12,729 bases of DNA, taken from positions 1-12,729 of the forward strand of contig JAMBLH010000190.1 in NCBI GenBank assembly GCA_023336875.1, given 5' to 3'. The notes under the pieces were generated by a model. The model searched no databases. It saw nothing but the letters and a program-made list of their open reading frames with translations, and was not told the origin of the DNA. The translations under genes were made by a program, and so were the position numbers. The stretch comes from Actinomycetes bacterium (GTDB lineage Bacteria; Actinomycetota; Acidimicrobiia; Spongiisociales; UBA5794). Below, piece by piece: positions 6,542 through 12,729 of the stretch; position 1 is the stretch's first letter, and each line of letters begins with the position of its first letter.

Positions 6542-7930
6542 TCAGAGATTCAACTGTGCACGAAGCGAGGCGCCAGCGTCGTGGTCGGTTGACGCTACGA
6601 AGTAGATCTTCTCCTCGACACGGTCGATGAAGACGTAGGTCTGACCAGTGCTGAACAGCAGTCCTCCCGCGGATTCGACGGAGTCACCAGCGTCCATGGT
6701 CCCACGGATGTGCGCGATCAGCCCGTTGGCGAGATCCTCGGCGTCCTCGACGGTCTCCCCTTCATATACCCACGCTATTGCAGAATCCGCATCTCTCAGG
6801 AATGCGCTGTATCTGTCGTTGCCCCAACCCGCGGCGGCCTGGGTCATCTCACCGGGGAGCAGCGAATCCATCAGGAGAAGCCTGATCCCCCACTCTCCGA
6901 ACGTTGCCTCATCGAAGAGTTCCCAACCCTCGAGATCGACTGACAGAGTCGACAGATCCGATGGGCCCTCTGACCGGAGGTATTTTTCGGGATGAAGTAT
7001 TTGTTCGGTACTGACGGGAAGATCCAGATAGGTCTCGTCGACGGCCTTGAGACCGCCCTCCTGCACGAGGAATCCTGTGAACACGAGGCCGTGTTCGTAG
7101 GGGAAGGCCAAATCGCGCTGAATCCACATCGGAGATGAGTCCAGAACGGATGTGTCATACGAGAGTGACTCGAGCACTGCCTCCGCTGCGGAGGATGGAT
7201 CCATCGTCTCGAGGAAGAGGAACTGCTGGTAGGTGGCATCGCCCTCGACGAGGCCGAGAATGCTGCTCGCATCATCCCCGGTGCCGTTGTCAATCCGGTC
7301 CTCATACACATCGTTGAAGTCGAAATGCTGATCGGAGAGTGAGTGCACAAGCTCGTGAGCGATCGTCATTTCCTGAAGTGGGGTGATCCCGTCAACGGAC
7401 ACCGGCACGACGAGTTCGCCCTCATCCGGGTCGTAGAAACCCAGAACCTGCTCTGCGGAGAGATCGATAATGAGTTGATAGAGGTCCGTCGACCCATCGA
7501 GCATCCCGAGAAGTTCGAAGATCGCCTGATCTCCCGCGATCTCCTCCTGGTCGAGATCTTCCTCGAAAGTCGATAGGACTCTTGCTGTGAAGTCAGGCTC
7601 GTCGAGGATCGTGACCGTAGGAATCTCAAGGAATGGCAACCCTCTGCTCTCCTCCACATCCAACATGATCACACCGATGTCTGCACGCATCGCGGCAGCA
7701 ATCTCAGGGGAGATCGACTCGGACGTCTCACCAGGGATCGACCCCGAAGGAATCGAAGTGAGAGGAGCCTCGGTTGTGGTGGTTACCGCAACGGATGATG
7801 TCGTCGTCTCGGCTGCCACCGTCGACAACGCCGATTCTCCTGACGAATCACATGCTGCAGCCATGAGCGCCAACGCCATGACGATCGCGATCATCGGGAT
7901 AGCCGTGCGGGAATGGAGAGTCTTGAGCAC
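6542..7930 (-). CDS. Lipoprotein with HEXXH zinc-metallopeptidase motif
   Basis: From the GTG at 7928-7930 the product has 462 residues. A short Arg-containing start, a hydrophobic stretch (residues 13-23) and MAAAC form a lipoprotein signal with Cys27 as the lipid anchor; the -3 Ala is weaker than Leu. A Ser/Thr-rich linker (about 30-75) follows, as is usual for surface lipoproteins. The core has GFYDPDEGELVVPV (164-177), AHELVHSLSDQHF (191-203) with His192, Glu193 and His196, and LVEGDAT (227-233) with Glu229. This is a gluzincin-like zinc site: two His, catalytic Glu and a downstream Glu. I infer an extracytoplasmic zinc peptidase; the substrate is unknown. The GTG start is chosen because TACTCT lies 7 nt upstream (leaderless); ATG 7960 would add ten residues and lies upstream of that box. 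It is divergent from the MFS gene. Confidence 0.82.
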   Translation of the reverse strand: MLKTLHSRTAIPMIAIVMALALMAAACDSSGESALSTVAAETTTSSVAVTTTTEAPLTSIPSGSIPGETSESISPEIAAAMRADIGVIMLDVEESRGLPFLEIPTVTILDEPDFTARVLSTFEEDLDQEEIAGDQAIFELLGMLDGSTDLYQLIIDLSAEQVLGFYDPDEGELVVPVSVDGITPLQEMTIAHELVHSLSDQHFDFNDVYEDRIDNGTGDDASSILGLVEGDATYQQFLFLETMDPSSAAEAVLESLSYDTSVLDSSPMWIQRDLAFPYEHGLVFTGFLVQEGGLKAVDETYLDLPVSTEQILHPEKYLRSEGPSDLSTLSVDLEGWELFDEATFGEWGIRLLLMDSLLPGEMTQAAAGWGNDRYSAFLRDADSAIAWVYEGETVEDAEDLANGLIAHIRGTMDAGDSVESAGGLLFSTGQTYVFIDRVEEKIYFVASTDHDAGASLRAQLNL

Positions 7931-7937
7931 GTCGAGG

Positions 7938-7943
7938 AGAGTA
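7938..7943 (-). promoter_or_regulatory. -10 box (TACTCT) of the lipoprotein gene
   Basis: TACTCT on the minus strand is followed by 7 nt and the GTG start at 7930, typical of a leaderless actinobacterial promoter. No Shine-Dalgarno and no obvious -35 are visible. Confidence 0.5.
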
Positions 7944-7977
7944 ACCCAGCAATCAGGCAAGCGATGTCACGAGGTCT

Positions 7978-7983
7978 TAGAAT
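7978..7983 (+). promoter_or_regulatory. -10 box (TAGAAT) of the MFS gene
   Basis: TAGAAT, five of six matches to TATAAT, is followed by 6 nt and the ATG at 7990. This is a leaderless arrangement without Shine-Dalgarno. It shares the 59-bp divergent region with the lipoprotein promoter. Confidence 0.6.
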
Positions 7984-7989
7984 GACGGC

Positions 7990-9309
7990 ATGACAAGCGA
8001 CGCGCCTACAAGGAACGACAAACGGACCATCTTCGGATGGGCGATGTACGACTGGGCGAACTCGGCCTACATCACCATCTTCGGAGCCGTGATCGGCGCC
8101 TTCTTCACCGGAACGATCATGACAGGTGAGACGTATTTTGGGTTGTCTGGAGAGGCGCTCTTCGCGATCCTGATCGGCATTGGATCGATCATCCTGCTGC
8201 TTGCCATGCCCATCCTCGGTGCAGTCGCTGACTACACCGATGCGAAGCGGCGCTTCCTGCGCAATTTCGCCTTCGTTGGCGCTGCCTTTGCGATAGTCAT
8301 CGCCTTCATCCCTGATGGACAGGTGATGCTGTTCCTCATCGTCGTCGTGGTGAGCCAGTTCGGTTTCGTTGCCGCGAACGTCTTCTACGACGGATTCCTG
8401 CCCGAGATAGCGACAGACGACACCATCGACCAGGTGTCGTCCAAGGGGTTTGCTCTCGGCTACCTCGGTGGCGGCCTCTATCTGCTGTTCGCCCTCGTCC
8501 TCATCCTCCTGTCAAGCGACGACCCGGGCGCGACGCTCAACGAGACGTTCGCCGCACGCATCGCGATCTTCGGCTCTGGCGTCTGGTGGGTGGTCTTCTC
8601 CCTTTTCTCGTTGGCGAGGCTGCCAGCGGACGGGCAGGGTGGTTCGAAGAGAAGTCTTCGCGACTATGCGTCGATCGGGTTCTCCCGGACGCTCGACACA
8701 ACCAAGAAGCTGCGGCAGTTCCCCCAGCTGCTGTTGTTCATTCTCGCGTTCATCGTCTACAACTCAGGTATCGGGACGGTGATTGCTGTATCGGGGCCCT
8801 ATGCGGAGGACACGCTTGGCCTCGAACTCGAGACAATTGCAATGGCCTTCCTGATCGTGCAGTTCATCGCTGTCGGCGGCGCGTTCATGTTCGGCGCGCT
8901 TGCCAAGAGGATCGGTCCGAAGCGGTCGGTACTCATTTCGTTGGTTGTCTGGCTTGGTGTCGCCGTTATGGCGTACTTCCTTCCCGAGGGTGGCTCGACG
9001 GGTTTCCTCGCACTTGCTGCAGTTATCGGGTTCGTGCTCGGAGGTGTGCAGGCACTCTCCCGAAGCCTATACGGCACCATGATTCCTGAGGAGGCATCGG
9101 CCGAGTTCTTCGGCTTCTACTCCGTGTTCTCAAAGCTCTCAGGGATCGGTCCTCTGATGTTCGGCATCGTTTCGGCAACGACGGGGTCCGGCAGGACCGC
9201 GATCCTATCCGTCGCCCTGTTCTTCATCGTTGGATTCGTCATGCTTGCAAGGGTGAACGTCGACGAGGCACGGGCATCGAGGGATCAATGGGATTTCGAG
9301 AATGCGTAG
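7990..9309 (+). CDS. MFS transporter of the UMF1/Atg22-like family
   Basis: A 439-residue polytopic inner-membrane protein with about 12 hydrophobic segments. The N-terminal signature FGWAMYDWANSAY (15-27) and the loop NVFYDGFLPEIA, followed in the second half by SRSLYGTMIPEEASAEFFGFY, are diagnostic of Atg22-like MFS transporters (UMF1 family). Yeast Atg22 exports amino acids from the vacuole; bacterial substrates are mostly unknown, so I do not assign one. The MFS-type basic loop DYTDAKRRFLRN follows the third segment. Length is normal and the frame is intact. It is the first gene of the plus-strand group and starts 36 bp before the first selenoprotein gene, so the two are probably co-transcribed. 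Confidence 0.92.
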   Translation: MTSDAPTRNDKRTIFGWAMYDWANSAYITIFGAVIGAFFTGTIMTGETYFGLSGEALFAILIGIGSIILLLAMPILGAVADYTDAKRRFLRNFAFVGAAFAIVIAFIPDGQVMLFLIVVVVSQFGFVAANVFYDGFLPEIATDDTIDQVSSKGFALGYLGGGLYLLFALVLILLSSDDPGATLNETFAARIAIFGSGVWWVVFSLFSLARLPADGQGGSKRSLRDYASIGFSRTLDTTKKLRQFPQLLLFILAFIVYNSGIGTVIAVSGPYAEDTLGLELETIAMAFLIVQFIAVGGAFMFGALAKRIGPKRSVLISLVVWLGVAVMAYFLPEGGSTGFLALAAVIGFVLGGVQALSRSLYGTMIPEEASAEFFGFYSVFSKLSGIGPLMFGIVSATTGSGRTAILSVALFFIVGFVMLARVNVDEARASRDQWDFENA

Positions 9310-9345
9310 GAACATACACGCTAGACGGTAGAGCAGAGCGTAGGA

Positions 9346-9870
9346 ATGCAGATTGGTGACATCGTCGTGGGGGATCCGTCCGGCCATCCTGTTGTGCTCG
9401 AAGAGGTCATCGAGGTGCCCACCGTCGTCGCGATTGCTCGGTATTTTGGGTGACCGCCGTGCCTCAAGATGCTGACGCAGTTGGCGTCGGTTCACGAATC
9501 CATTGAAGCAAGAGGAGGTGCAGTGATCGGCATCGCCCCCGCATCGGTGGCTCAGGCAGGGCATCTGATGAGCACCACAGTGCCGTTCCAACTGCTTCTG
9601 GACCCGGATCACCTTGTGAACAACAGGATCGGTTTGAGGAAGCAATCGTTTGCCTGCTTCGTTCTCAATATGCCCGCATGGTGGCGGTATCTGAAGGCGT
9701 TCCTCTCAGGGAATCGGCAGCGCCGTATCACCGGCCACTACTCGAACGTTCCTGGAGTATGTGTCGTTGACGCACAGGGAGTCGTTACCTATGTCTACAA
9801 GGGCAGTGGCCTCGGCGACTACCCGCCTCTCGAGACGGTACTCAACGAGCTCGATGTCCTCCTGAAGTGA
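9346..9870 (+). CDS. SelL-related redox protein, probable selenoprotein 1 (UxxC; in-frame TGA at 9451-9453)
   Basis: Read through one TGA, this gives 174 residues of the thioredoxin-fold AhpC-TSA_2/SelL-related type. The N-terminal part reads MQIGDIVVGDPSG, and residues 33-39 read YFG-U-PPC. The TGA (Sec36) replaces the first Cys of the FG-CxxC active site; Cys39 is the resolving cysteine. Beyond the TGA the frame is open for 138 codons with typical family features: IGIAPAS, VPFQLLLDPD, GNRQRR (122-127) and VPGVCVVDAQGVVTYVY. A hairpin 25 nt after the TGA fits a bacterial SECIS. The expected role is reduction of peroxides or disulfides in the cytoplasm, as no signal peptide is seen. The start ATG is 36 bp after the MFS stop; its ribosome site is poor. 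Alternatives are a pseudogene or a truncated protein starting at ATG 9469, both less likely given the identical second case at 12161. Confidence 0.88.
9471..9491 (+). promoter_or_regulatory. Bacterial SECIS-like hairpin in selenoprotein gene 1
   Basis: An 8-bp stem (9471-9478 with 9484-9491; six Watson-Crick and two G-U pairs) closes the 5-nt loop AGUUG. The loop begins 25 nt after the UGA and has G in its second position. This fits the bacterial SECIS rules (apical loop roughly 16-37 nt downstream, G among the first two loop bases) needed for SelB to deliver tRNA-Sec. Confidence 0.72.
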
Positions 9871-9913
9871 TGGGGATTCATCCCTATCGACAGCACTCCA
9901 ATACCGCGAGACA

Positions 9914-10384
9914 ATGGTTCCGATGGAACGCGGCGAAACAAGCAACATCATTCTCGTCGTTGTCGGTGCGTCGGTCGCCGTCCTGGTCGCCGTATCGGTC
10001 TTCTTTGCTCTGCGGGCACCAACCCAACTTGACCCCAACAGCCCTGAAGGCACTGCTCAGGGCTACTTCCAAGCGATCGAAGACCGTGACGAGGATCTCG
10101 CGACCAGCTTTCTAACAGAGGACCTCCAAGAATTCTGCGACGGCGAATGGCAGTACCGCGATTTCGAGTCCGCGAATCGTGTCGTTATCACCGATACGAA
10201 GATCGACGGCGATACGGCGACGGTCAGTGTCACGATCACGGTCTCGTACGGCGACGATCCCTTCGGTGGCGGTTCCTATGACCAGGATGAATCGATCAAA
10301 ATGGCACGTGTAGGCGATGTCTGGCTGATCTCAAAGCTGACTTGGCCGATGGACGCCTACCCCTGTAATAAGGAGGACGGCTGA
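9914..10384 (+). CDS. Membrane-anchored NTF2/DUF4878-like protein of unknown function
   Basis: The 156-residue product has one transmembrane segment (about 12-34) and then an extracytoplasmic domain. PEGTAQGYFQAIEDRDEDLA (44-63) resembles the opening helix of DUF4878/NTF2-like domains. Alternating strands follow, with MARVGDVWLISKL as the closing strand. Cys75 and Cys151 are its only cysteines and could form a disulfide. No catalytic residues are evident, so a binding or scaffold role is more likely than catalysis. The start may be ATG 9914 or ATG 9923; neither has a clear Shine-Dalgarno. It ends in a TGATG overlap with the next gene, and its last codons contain that gene's ribosome site, so the two are translationally coupled and probably work together. 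It lies between the two selenoprotein genes. Confidence 0.72.
   Translation: MVPMERGETSNIILVVVGASVAVLVAVSVFFALRAPTQLDPNSPEGTAQGYFQAIEDRDEDLATSFLTEDLQEFCDGEWQYRDFESANRVVITDTKIDGDTATVSVTITVSYGDDPFGGGSYDQDESIKMARVGDVWLISKLTWPMDAYPCNKEDG
10370..10376 (+). promoter_or_regulatory. Strong ribosome binding site of the repeat membrane protein
   Basis: AAGGAGG lies 7 nt before the ATG at 10384, inside the last codons of the preceding gene. It is the strongest Shine-Dalgarno in the window. Confidence 0.85.
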
Positions 10385-12111
10385 TGGCCGGAATCCTGTT
10401 CGGAATTCTCGCGTCCCTTATCCAACTGGGCGTCATGGTCGGCGTGATCGTACTCATCGTGAAACTCGCGTCAGGCCGGGGCAAGGCCTCCACCGAGAGC
10501 GTCGGAACCCTCATCAGAAGGTTCTTCGTCTACACGATCATGCTGGTGATGCTCCTGCTCGTCGCCATCGGCGTCGCTGGCCTTATTGAAGCCGCTCTGC
10601 CAACACCGGGCGAGATCACCGACGACAGCGCCGCGGTAGCGCGCTCCATTGCCTTCGTGATCGTCGGCCTACCCGTGTATCTGGGTCTGGCGCTGTACAC
10701 AGTACGCCTGCTCAGATCCGATCCGAAGGAGCAGGGGTCCCTTGGATGGGCCTTCTACCTCACGGTCGCTCTCATTGGCTCACTCCTTGCGACGATGGCG
10801 CTCTTCGGTGGGATGTTGGCAGAGCTCGTCTCCGGCGAGGGACTGGATCGAACACTCGCCATCAACGCTGTCATCTGGGGTGGGGTGTGGGTGGCGCATT
10901 GGTGGGTGGCCGAAGGACGTCAACCGAGGAACCACGGCCAATTCCAGCTTCTTGTGGGTTCGGCCGCTGGCCTCATCTGGTCGTTCGTTGGAGCAATCGC
11001 AACTGTCACGGCCATGCTCTCCGGCATCTATGAGAGCCTCTTGCTCGAGACTATTACGCGTGGAGGCACCGAGGATCTCCTTCGTCCAGCCATGATCCTC
11101 GTCGTCGGGGTCCCCGTGTGGTGGTGGTACTGGTTCCGCCATACCCGTGACAGCCAAAGGACGTCGTGGTGGCTTGGCTACACACTTCTGATCGGCGTCA
11201 TGGGCAGCGCCATCTCGGCCATCGTTGGCACAGGAATCATTCTCTTCAGCGTGTTCGAATGGTTCCTCGGCAACACGTCCAGCTCAGCTGCGGTCCACTT
11301 CGATATTCTCCCCGGCGCCGTTGCTTCACTCCTGATCGGCGCCGGTGCATGGGCGTACCACGCACATGTACTCGGAGAGAGAGAAGAGCGGCCTCGTGGA
11401 GAAGTCGACCGCGTATATGACTATCTCCTCTCCGCTGCTGGCCTCGTCGTCGCAGCGGCTGGATTGACGACCCTCATCTCAGTTGCGCTCATCGGTATCA
11501 GCGGAGCAGCGAGCACCGTTACGGACTCCGGCAGCGCCATCTCGGCTGCTCTCACCCTGCTACTGATCGGCGTTCCCCTGTGGTGGCACTATTGGTCAAC
11601 CATCCAGCGCTATCGCCGATCGGAGCCCGCGGGCGAACTGCACTCGATCCCACGACGTATCTACATCTTGGGGGTCTTGGGCATTGCGGGCATCATTGCT
11701 GTCGTGAGCCTCATCGTTATCGTGTTCATCGTTGTCAAGGACGGACTCGAGGGATCCCTTGGCGCCAACACGCTCGACAGTTCCGCGGTGGCACTTGCCC
11801 TGTTGACCACGGCAGGCGCACTCGCCTGGTACCACTTCGCCGTATTCCGCGAGGACAGGGCAGTGACACCGGACACTCCGTCGTATGTCGTTGACGAGGT
11901 GCTGTTGATATCGGCAACGGACACGCCACTCCCCCAGGCGATCAAAGATCGCATCGGCGCGAACGTGAGGTCCGTATCGGTCGTCCCAGGAGGTTCATCT
12001 GGCGAGACTCTCGATGAGGCACTTGAAACACTCCAACGCTTGACTCACCGCCATGTCCTCGTGATCCACGATGGAGAGGGCGGCTACGACGTCATGGCGA
12101 TCGAGGACTGA
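10384..12111 (+). CDS. Polytopic membrane protein with about six DUF5671-like repeats
   Basis: The 575-residue product starts with a hydrophobic helix (about 5-28) and then repeats a unit of about 72-82 residues six times. Units begin with an amphipathic or basic turn and an aromatic (RRFFVYT at 45, GWAFYLT at 121, SWWLGYT at 261, DRVYDYL at 342, PRRIYIL at 423). They end with a glycine and an aromatic-rich helix end: LPVYLGLALY (96), VWVAHWWVAEG (168), VPVWWWYWFRH (243), AWAYHAHVLGE (322), VPLWWHYWSTI (397) and ALAWYHFAVFR (479). I count roughly 13 membrane segments. This matches the DUF5671 pattern, whose function is unknown. Residues 500-575 form a soluble tail (DEVLLISATDTPLP ... RHVLVIHDGEGGYDVMAIED) that I do not recognise. 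Start and ribosome site are clear, and it is coupled to the upstream NTF2-like gene. No transport or enzyme motif is visible. Confidence 0.83.
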   Translation: MAGILFGILASLIQLGVMVGVIVLIVKLASGRGKASTESVGTLIRRFFVYTIMLVMLLLVAIGVAGLIEAALPTPGEITDDSAAVARSIAFVIVGLPVYLGLALYTVRLLRSDPKEQGSLGWAFYLTVALIGSLLATMALFGGMLAELVSGEGLDRTLAINAVIWGGVWVAHWWVAEGRQPRNHGQFQLLVGSAAGLIWSFVGAIATVTAMLSGIYESLLLETITRGGTEDLLRPAMILVVGVPVWWWYWFRHTRDSQRTSWWLGYTLLIGVMGSAISAIVGTGIILFSVFEWFLGNTSSSAAVHFDILPGAVASLLIGAGAWAYHAHVLGEREERPRGEVDRVYDYLLSAAGLVVAAAGLTTLISVALIGISGAASTVTDSGSAISAALTLLLIGVPLWWHYWSTIQRYRRSEPAGELHSIPRRIYILGVLGIAGIIAVVSLIVIVFIVVKDGLEGSLGANTLDSSAVALALLTTAGALAWYHFAVFREDRAVTPDTPSYVVDEVLLISATDTPLPQAIKDRIGANVRSVSVVPGGSSGETLDEALETLQRLTHRHVLVIHDGEGGYDVMAIED

Positions 12112-12150
12112 ACGAATCGCTCGTGCCCGGACCCGGCCATACTCGGGGGC

Positions 12151-12155
12151 GGAGG
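12151..12155 (+). promoter_or_regulatory. Ribosome binding site suggesting a CTG start
   Basis: GGAGG is followed after 5 nt by an in-frame CTG (12161), the only plausible initiation codon near it. The nearest in-frame ATG is 80 bp upstream of this site, inside the previous gene. Confidence 0.5.
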
Positions 12156-12160
12156 TTCTC

Positions 12161-12700
12161 CTGACATTTGACACTGCGGCCCTTGCCGATCTCTCTCTTC
12201 CCGATCCCGATGGCACCCTGCATCGACTCGGCGACTTGTGGTCCGACGATCGCCACCTGCTCTTGTTCCTGAGACACTTCGGCTGACTGACCTGCCGCGA
12301 GCGAGCCGGTCAGGTTCGAGATAGATATGAGGAGATCACAGGCACCGGAGCAGGCGTGACAGCCATAGGCACCGGTGATCCCCGATACGCGAATGCGTTC
12401 ATCGAGGATGAATCCGTGCCATTCAAGGTCCTCCTGGATGAGGACAGGATTGCTGCTGACATCGTCGAGATGAACAGCCTCGGCGCCACGTCGCTGATCA
12501 AGCCGGACGCATGGTTTGCGAGTGCGAGATCACTCGCGGGCGGGAATCGTCAGCGCCGTCTCGGGCGCCGCCCCACCCAACTGGGAGCAACACTCATCAT
12601 GGCACCGGGAGATGAACTGCTCTATATCGATAAGGAAACATTCGCTGGTGACCACGCCGACCTCGACGAAGTTCTTGTAGGTCTCAGCGGCCCGCCATGA
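12161..12700 (+). CDS. SelL-related redox protein, probable selenoprotein 2 (UxxC; in-frame TGA at 12284-12286)
   Basis: Read through one TGA, this gives 179 residues of the AhpC-TSA_2/SelL-related thioredoxin fold. The N-terminal part has ALADLSLPDPDGTLHRLGDL (10-29) and LLFLRHFG-U-LTCRER (34-48). The TGA (Sec42) occupies the first Cys of the canonical RHFG-CxxC active site, with Cys45 retained. The frame then stays open for 137 codons with VTAIGTGDP, VPFKVLLDED, GNRQRR (128-133) and a final strand-helix unit. GNRQRR lies 86 residues after Sec, exactly as in the paralog at 9346. A hairpin with loop GGUCA begins 21 nt after the TGA. The likely role is cytoplasmic thiol or peroxide chemistry. 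The start is uncertain: CTG 12161 has a good GGAGG, while ATG 12071 would overlap the previous gene and add unlikely sequence. The stop overlaps a following ATG. Confidence 0.87.
12302..12318 (+). promoter_or_regulatory. Bacterial SECIS-like hairpin in selenoprotein gene 2
   Basis: A 6-bp stem (12302-12307 with 12313-12318, one G-U pair) closes the 5-nt loop GGUCA, which starts 21 nt after the UGA. The GGUC core of the loop recalls the AGGUCU loop of the E. coli fdhF element. A competing 6-bp pairing (12287-12292 with 12308-12313) would use the same region. Confidence 0.68.
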
Positions 12701-12729
12701 AGCTATCGACGGCGCGCAAGGTGCGCCAG
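12697..12729 (+). CDS. Possible start of a downstream gene (runs off the right edge)
   Basis: An ATG at 12697-12699 overlaps the stop of selenoprotein 2 as ATGA and opens a frame of 11 codons (MKLSTARKVRQ) to the window end. The overlap is a common operon junction, but no Shine-Dalgarno is obvious and the product cannot be identified. Confidence 0.35.
   Translation, partial: MKLSTARKVRQ

Noticed and set aside
9469..9870. A 133-residue protein starting at ATG 9469 as the real gene
   Set aside because: It would lack the first strand and the active site; the upstream frame is family-like, and the same TGA position occurs in the paralog.
9871..9885. GGGA-TTCA-TCCC mini-hairpin after selenoprotein 1 as a terminator
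   Set aside because: The stem is only 4 bp and no T-tract follows; it is compatible with read-through into the next gene.
12071..12160. N-terminal extension of selenoprotein 2 from ATG 12071
   Set aside because: It overlaps the previous gene in another frame, is Arg-rich and non-family-like, and has no ribosome site.
1..12729. CRISPR arrays, insertion sequences, att sites or phage genes
   Set aside because: I saw no regularly spaced repeats, transposase, integrase or terminal inverted repeats; the region looks like stable core chromosome.

Overview
The window looks like a chromosomal segment from an actinobacterium (Actinomycetota), possibly a deep-branching class such as Acidimicrobiia. 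Four things point there: the gene order metG-tatD-rsmA-ispE with tRNA-Gln and glmU, a tiny gene resembling actinobacterial ribosomal protein bL37, moderately high G+C, and start codons that sit 6-9 bases after TANNNT -10 boxes, as in leaderless genes. The class-level guess is inference.

Left part (1-4809, minus strand): a housekeeping cluster read right to left. metG, tatD, rsmA and ispE are packed with 1-base gaps or short overlaps. They are followed by tRNA-Gln(UUG) and the first 182 codons of glmU, which runs off the left edge. These genes serve tRNA charging, DNA/metal-dependent hydrolysis, rRNA modification, isoprenoid precursor synthesis and UDP-GlcNAc synthesis.

Middle (4810-7930): a small AbrB-like regulator with a C-terminal zinc-ribbon-like tail (plus strand) converges on rsmI (16S rRNA 2'-O-methyltransferase), and their ends overlap by 12 bp. 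Upstream of rsmI on the same strand is a DUF192 gene overlapping it by 89 bp. The 27-codon bL37-like gene is divergent from DUF192. A secreted lipoprotein with an HEXXH zinc-protease motif follows on the minus strand. It shares a 59-bp divergent promoter region with an Atg22/UMF1-type MFS transporter.

Right part (7990-12729, plus strand): MFS transporter, a redox protein, a membrane-anchored NTF2/DUF4878-like protein, a 575-residue membrane protein built of about six repeats (DUF5671-like), a second redox protein, and the first codons of another gene. Both redox genes are interrupted by a TGA exactly where the first cysteine of the FG-CxxC active site belongs. Both keep an open frame after the TGA, have a hairpin 21-25 nt downstream with a 5-nt G-containing loop, and share a GNRQRR motif 86 residues after the TGA. 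I read them as two paralogous selenoproteins (UxxC, SelL-related/AhpC-TSA_2 type) with bacterial SECIS elements, which standard ORF callers would break or truncate. This is the main discovery of the window. It implies that selA, selB, selC and selD lie elsewhere in the genome.
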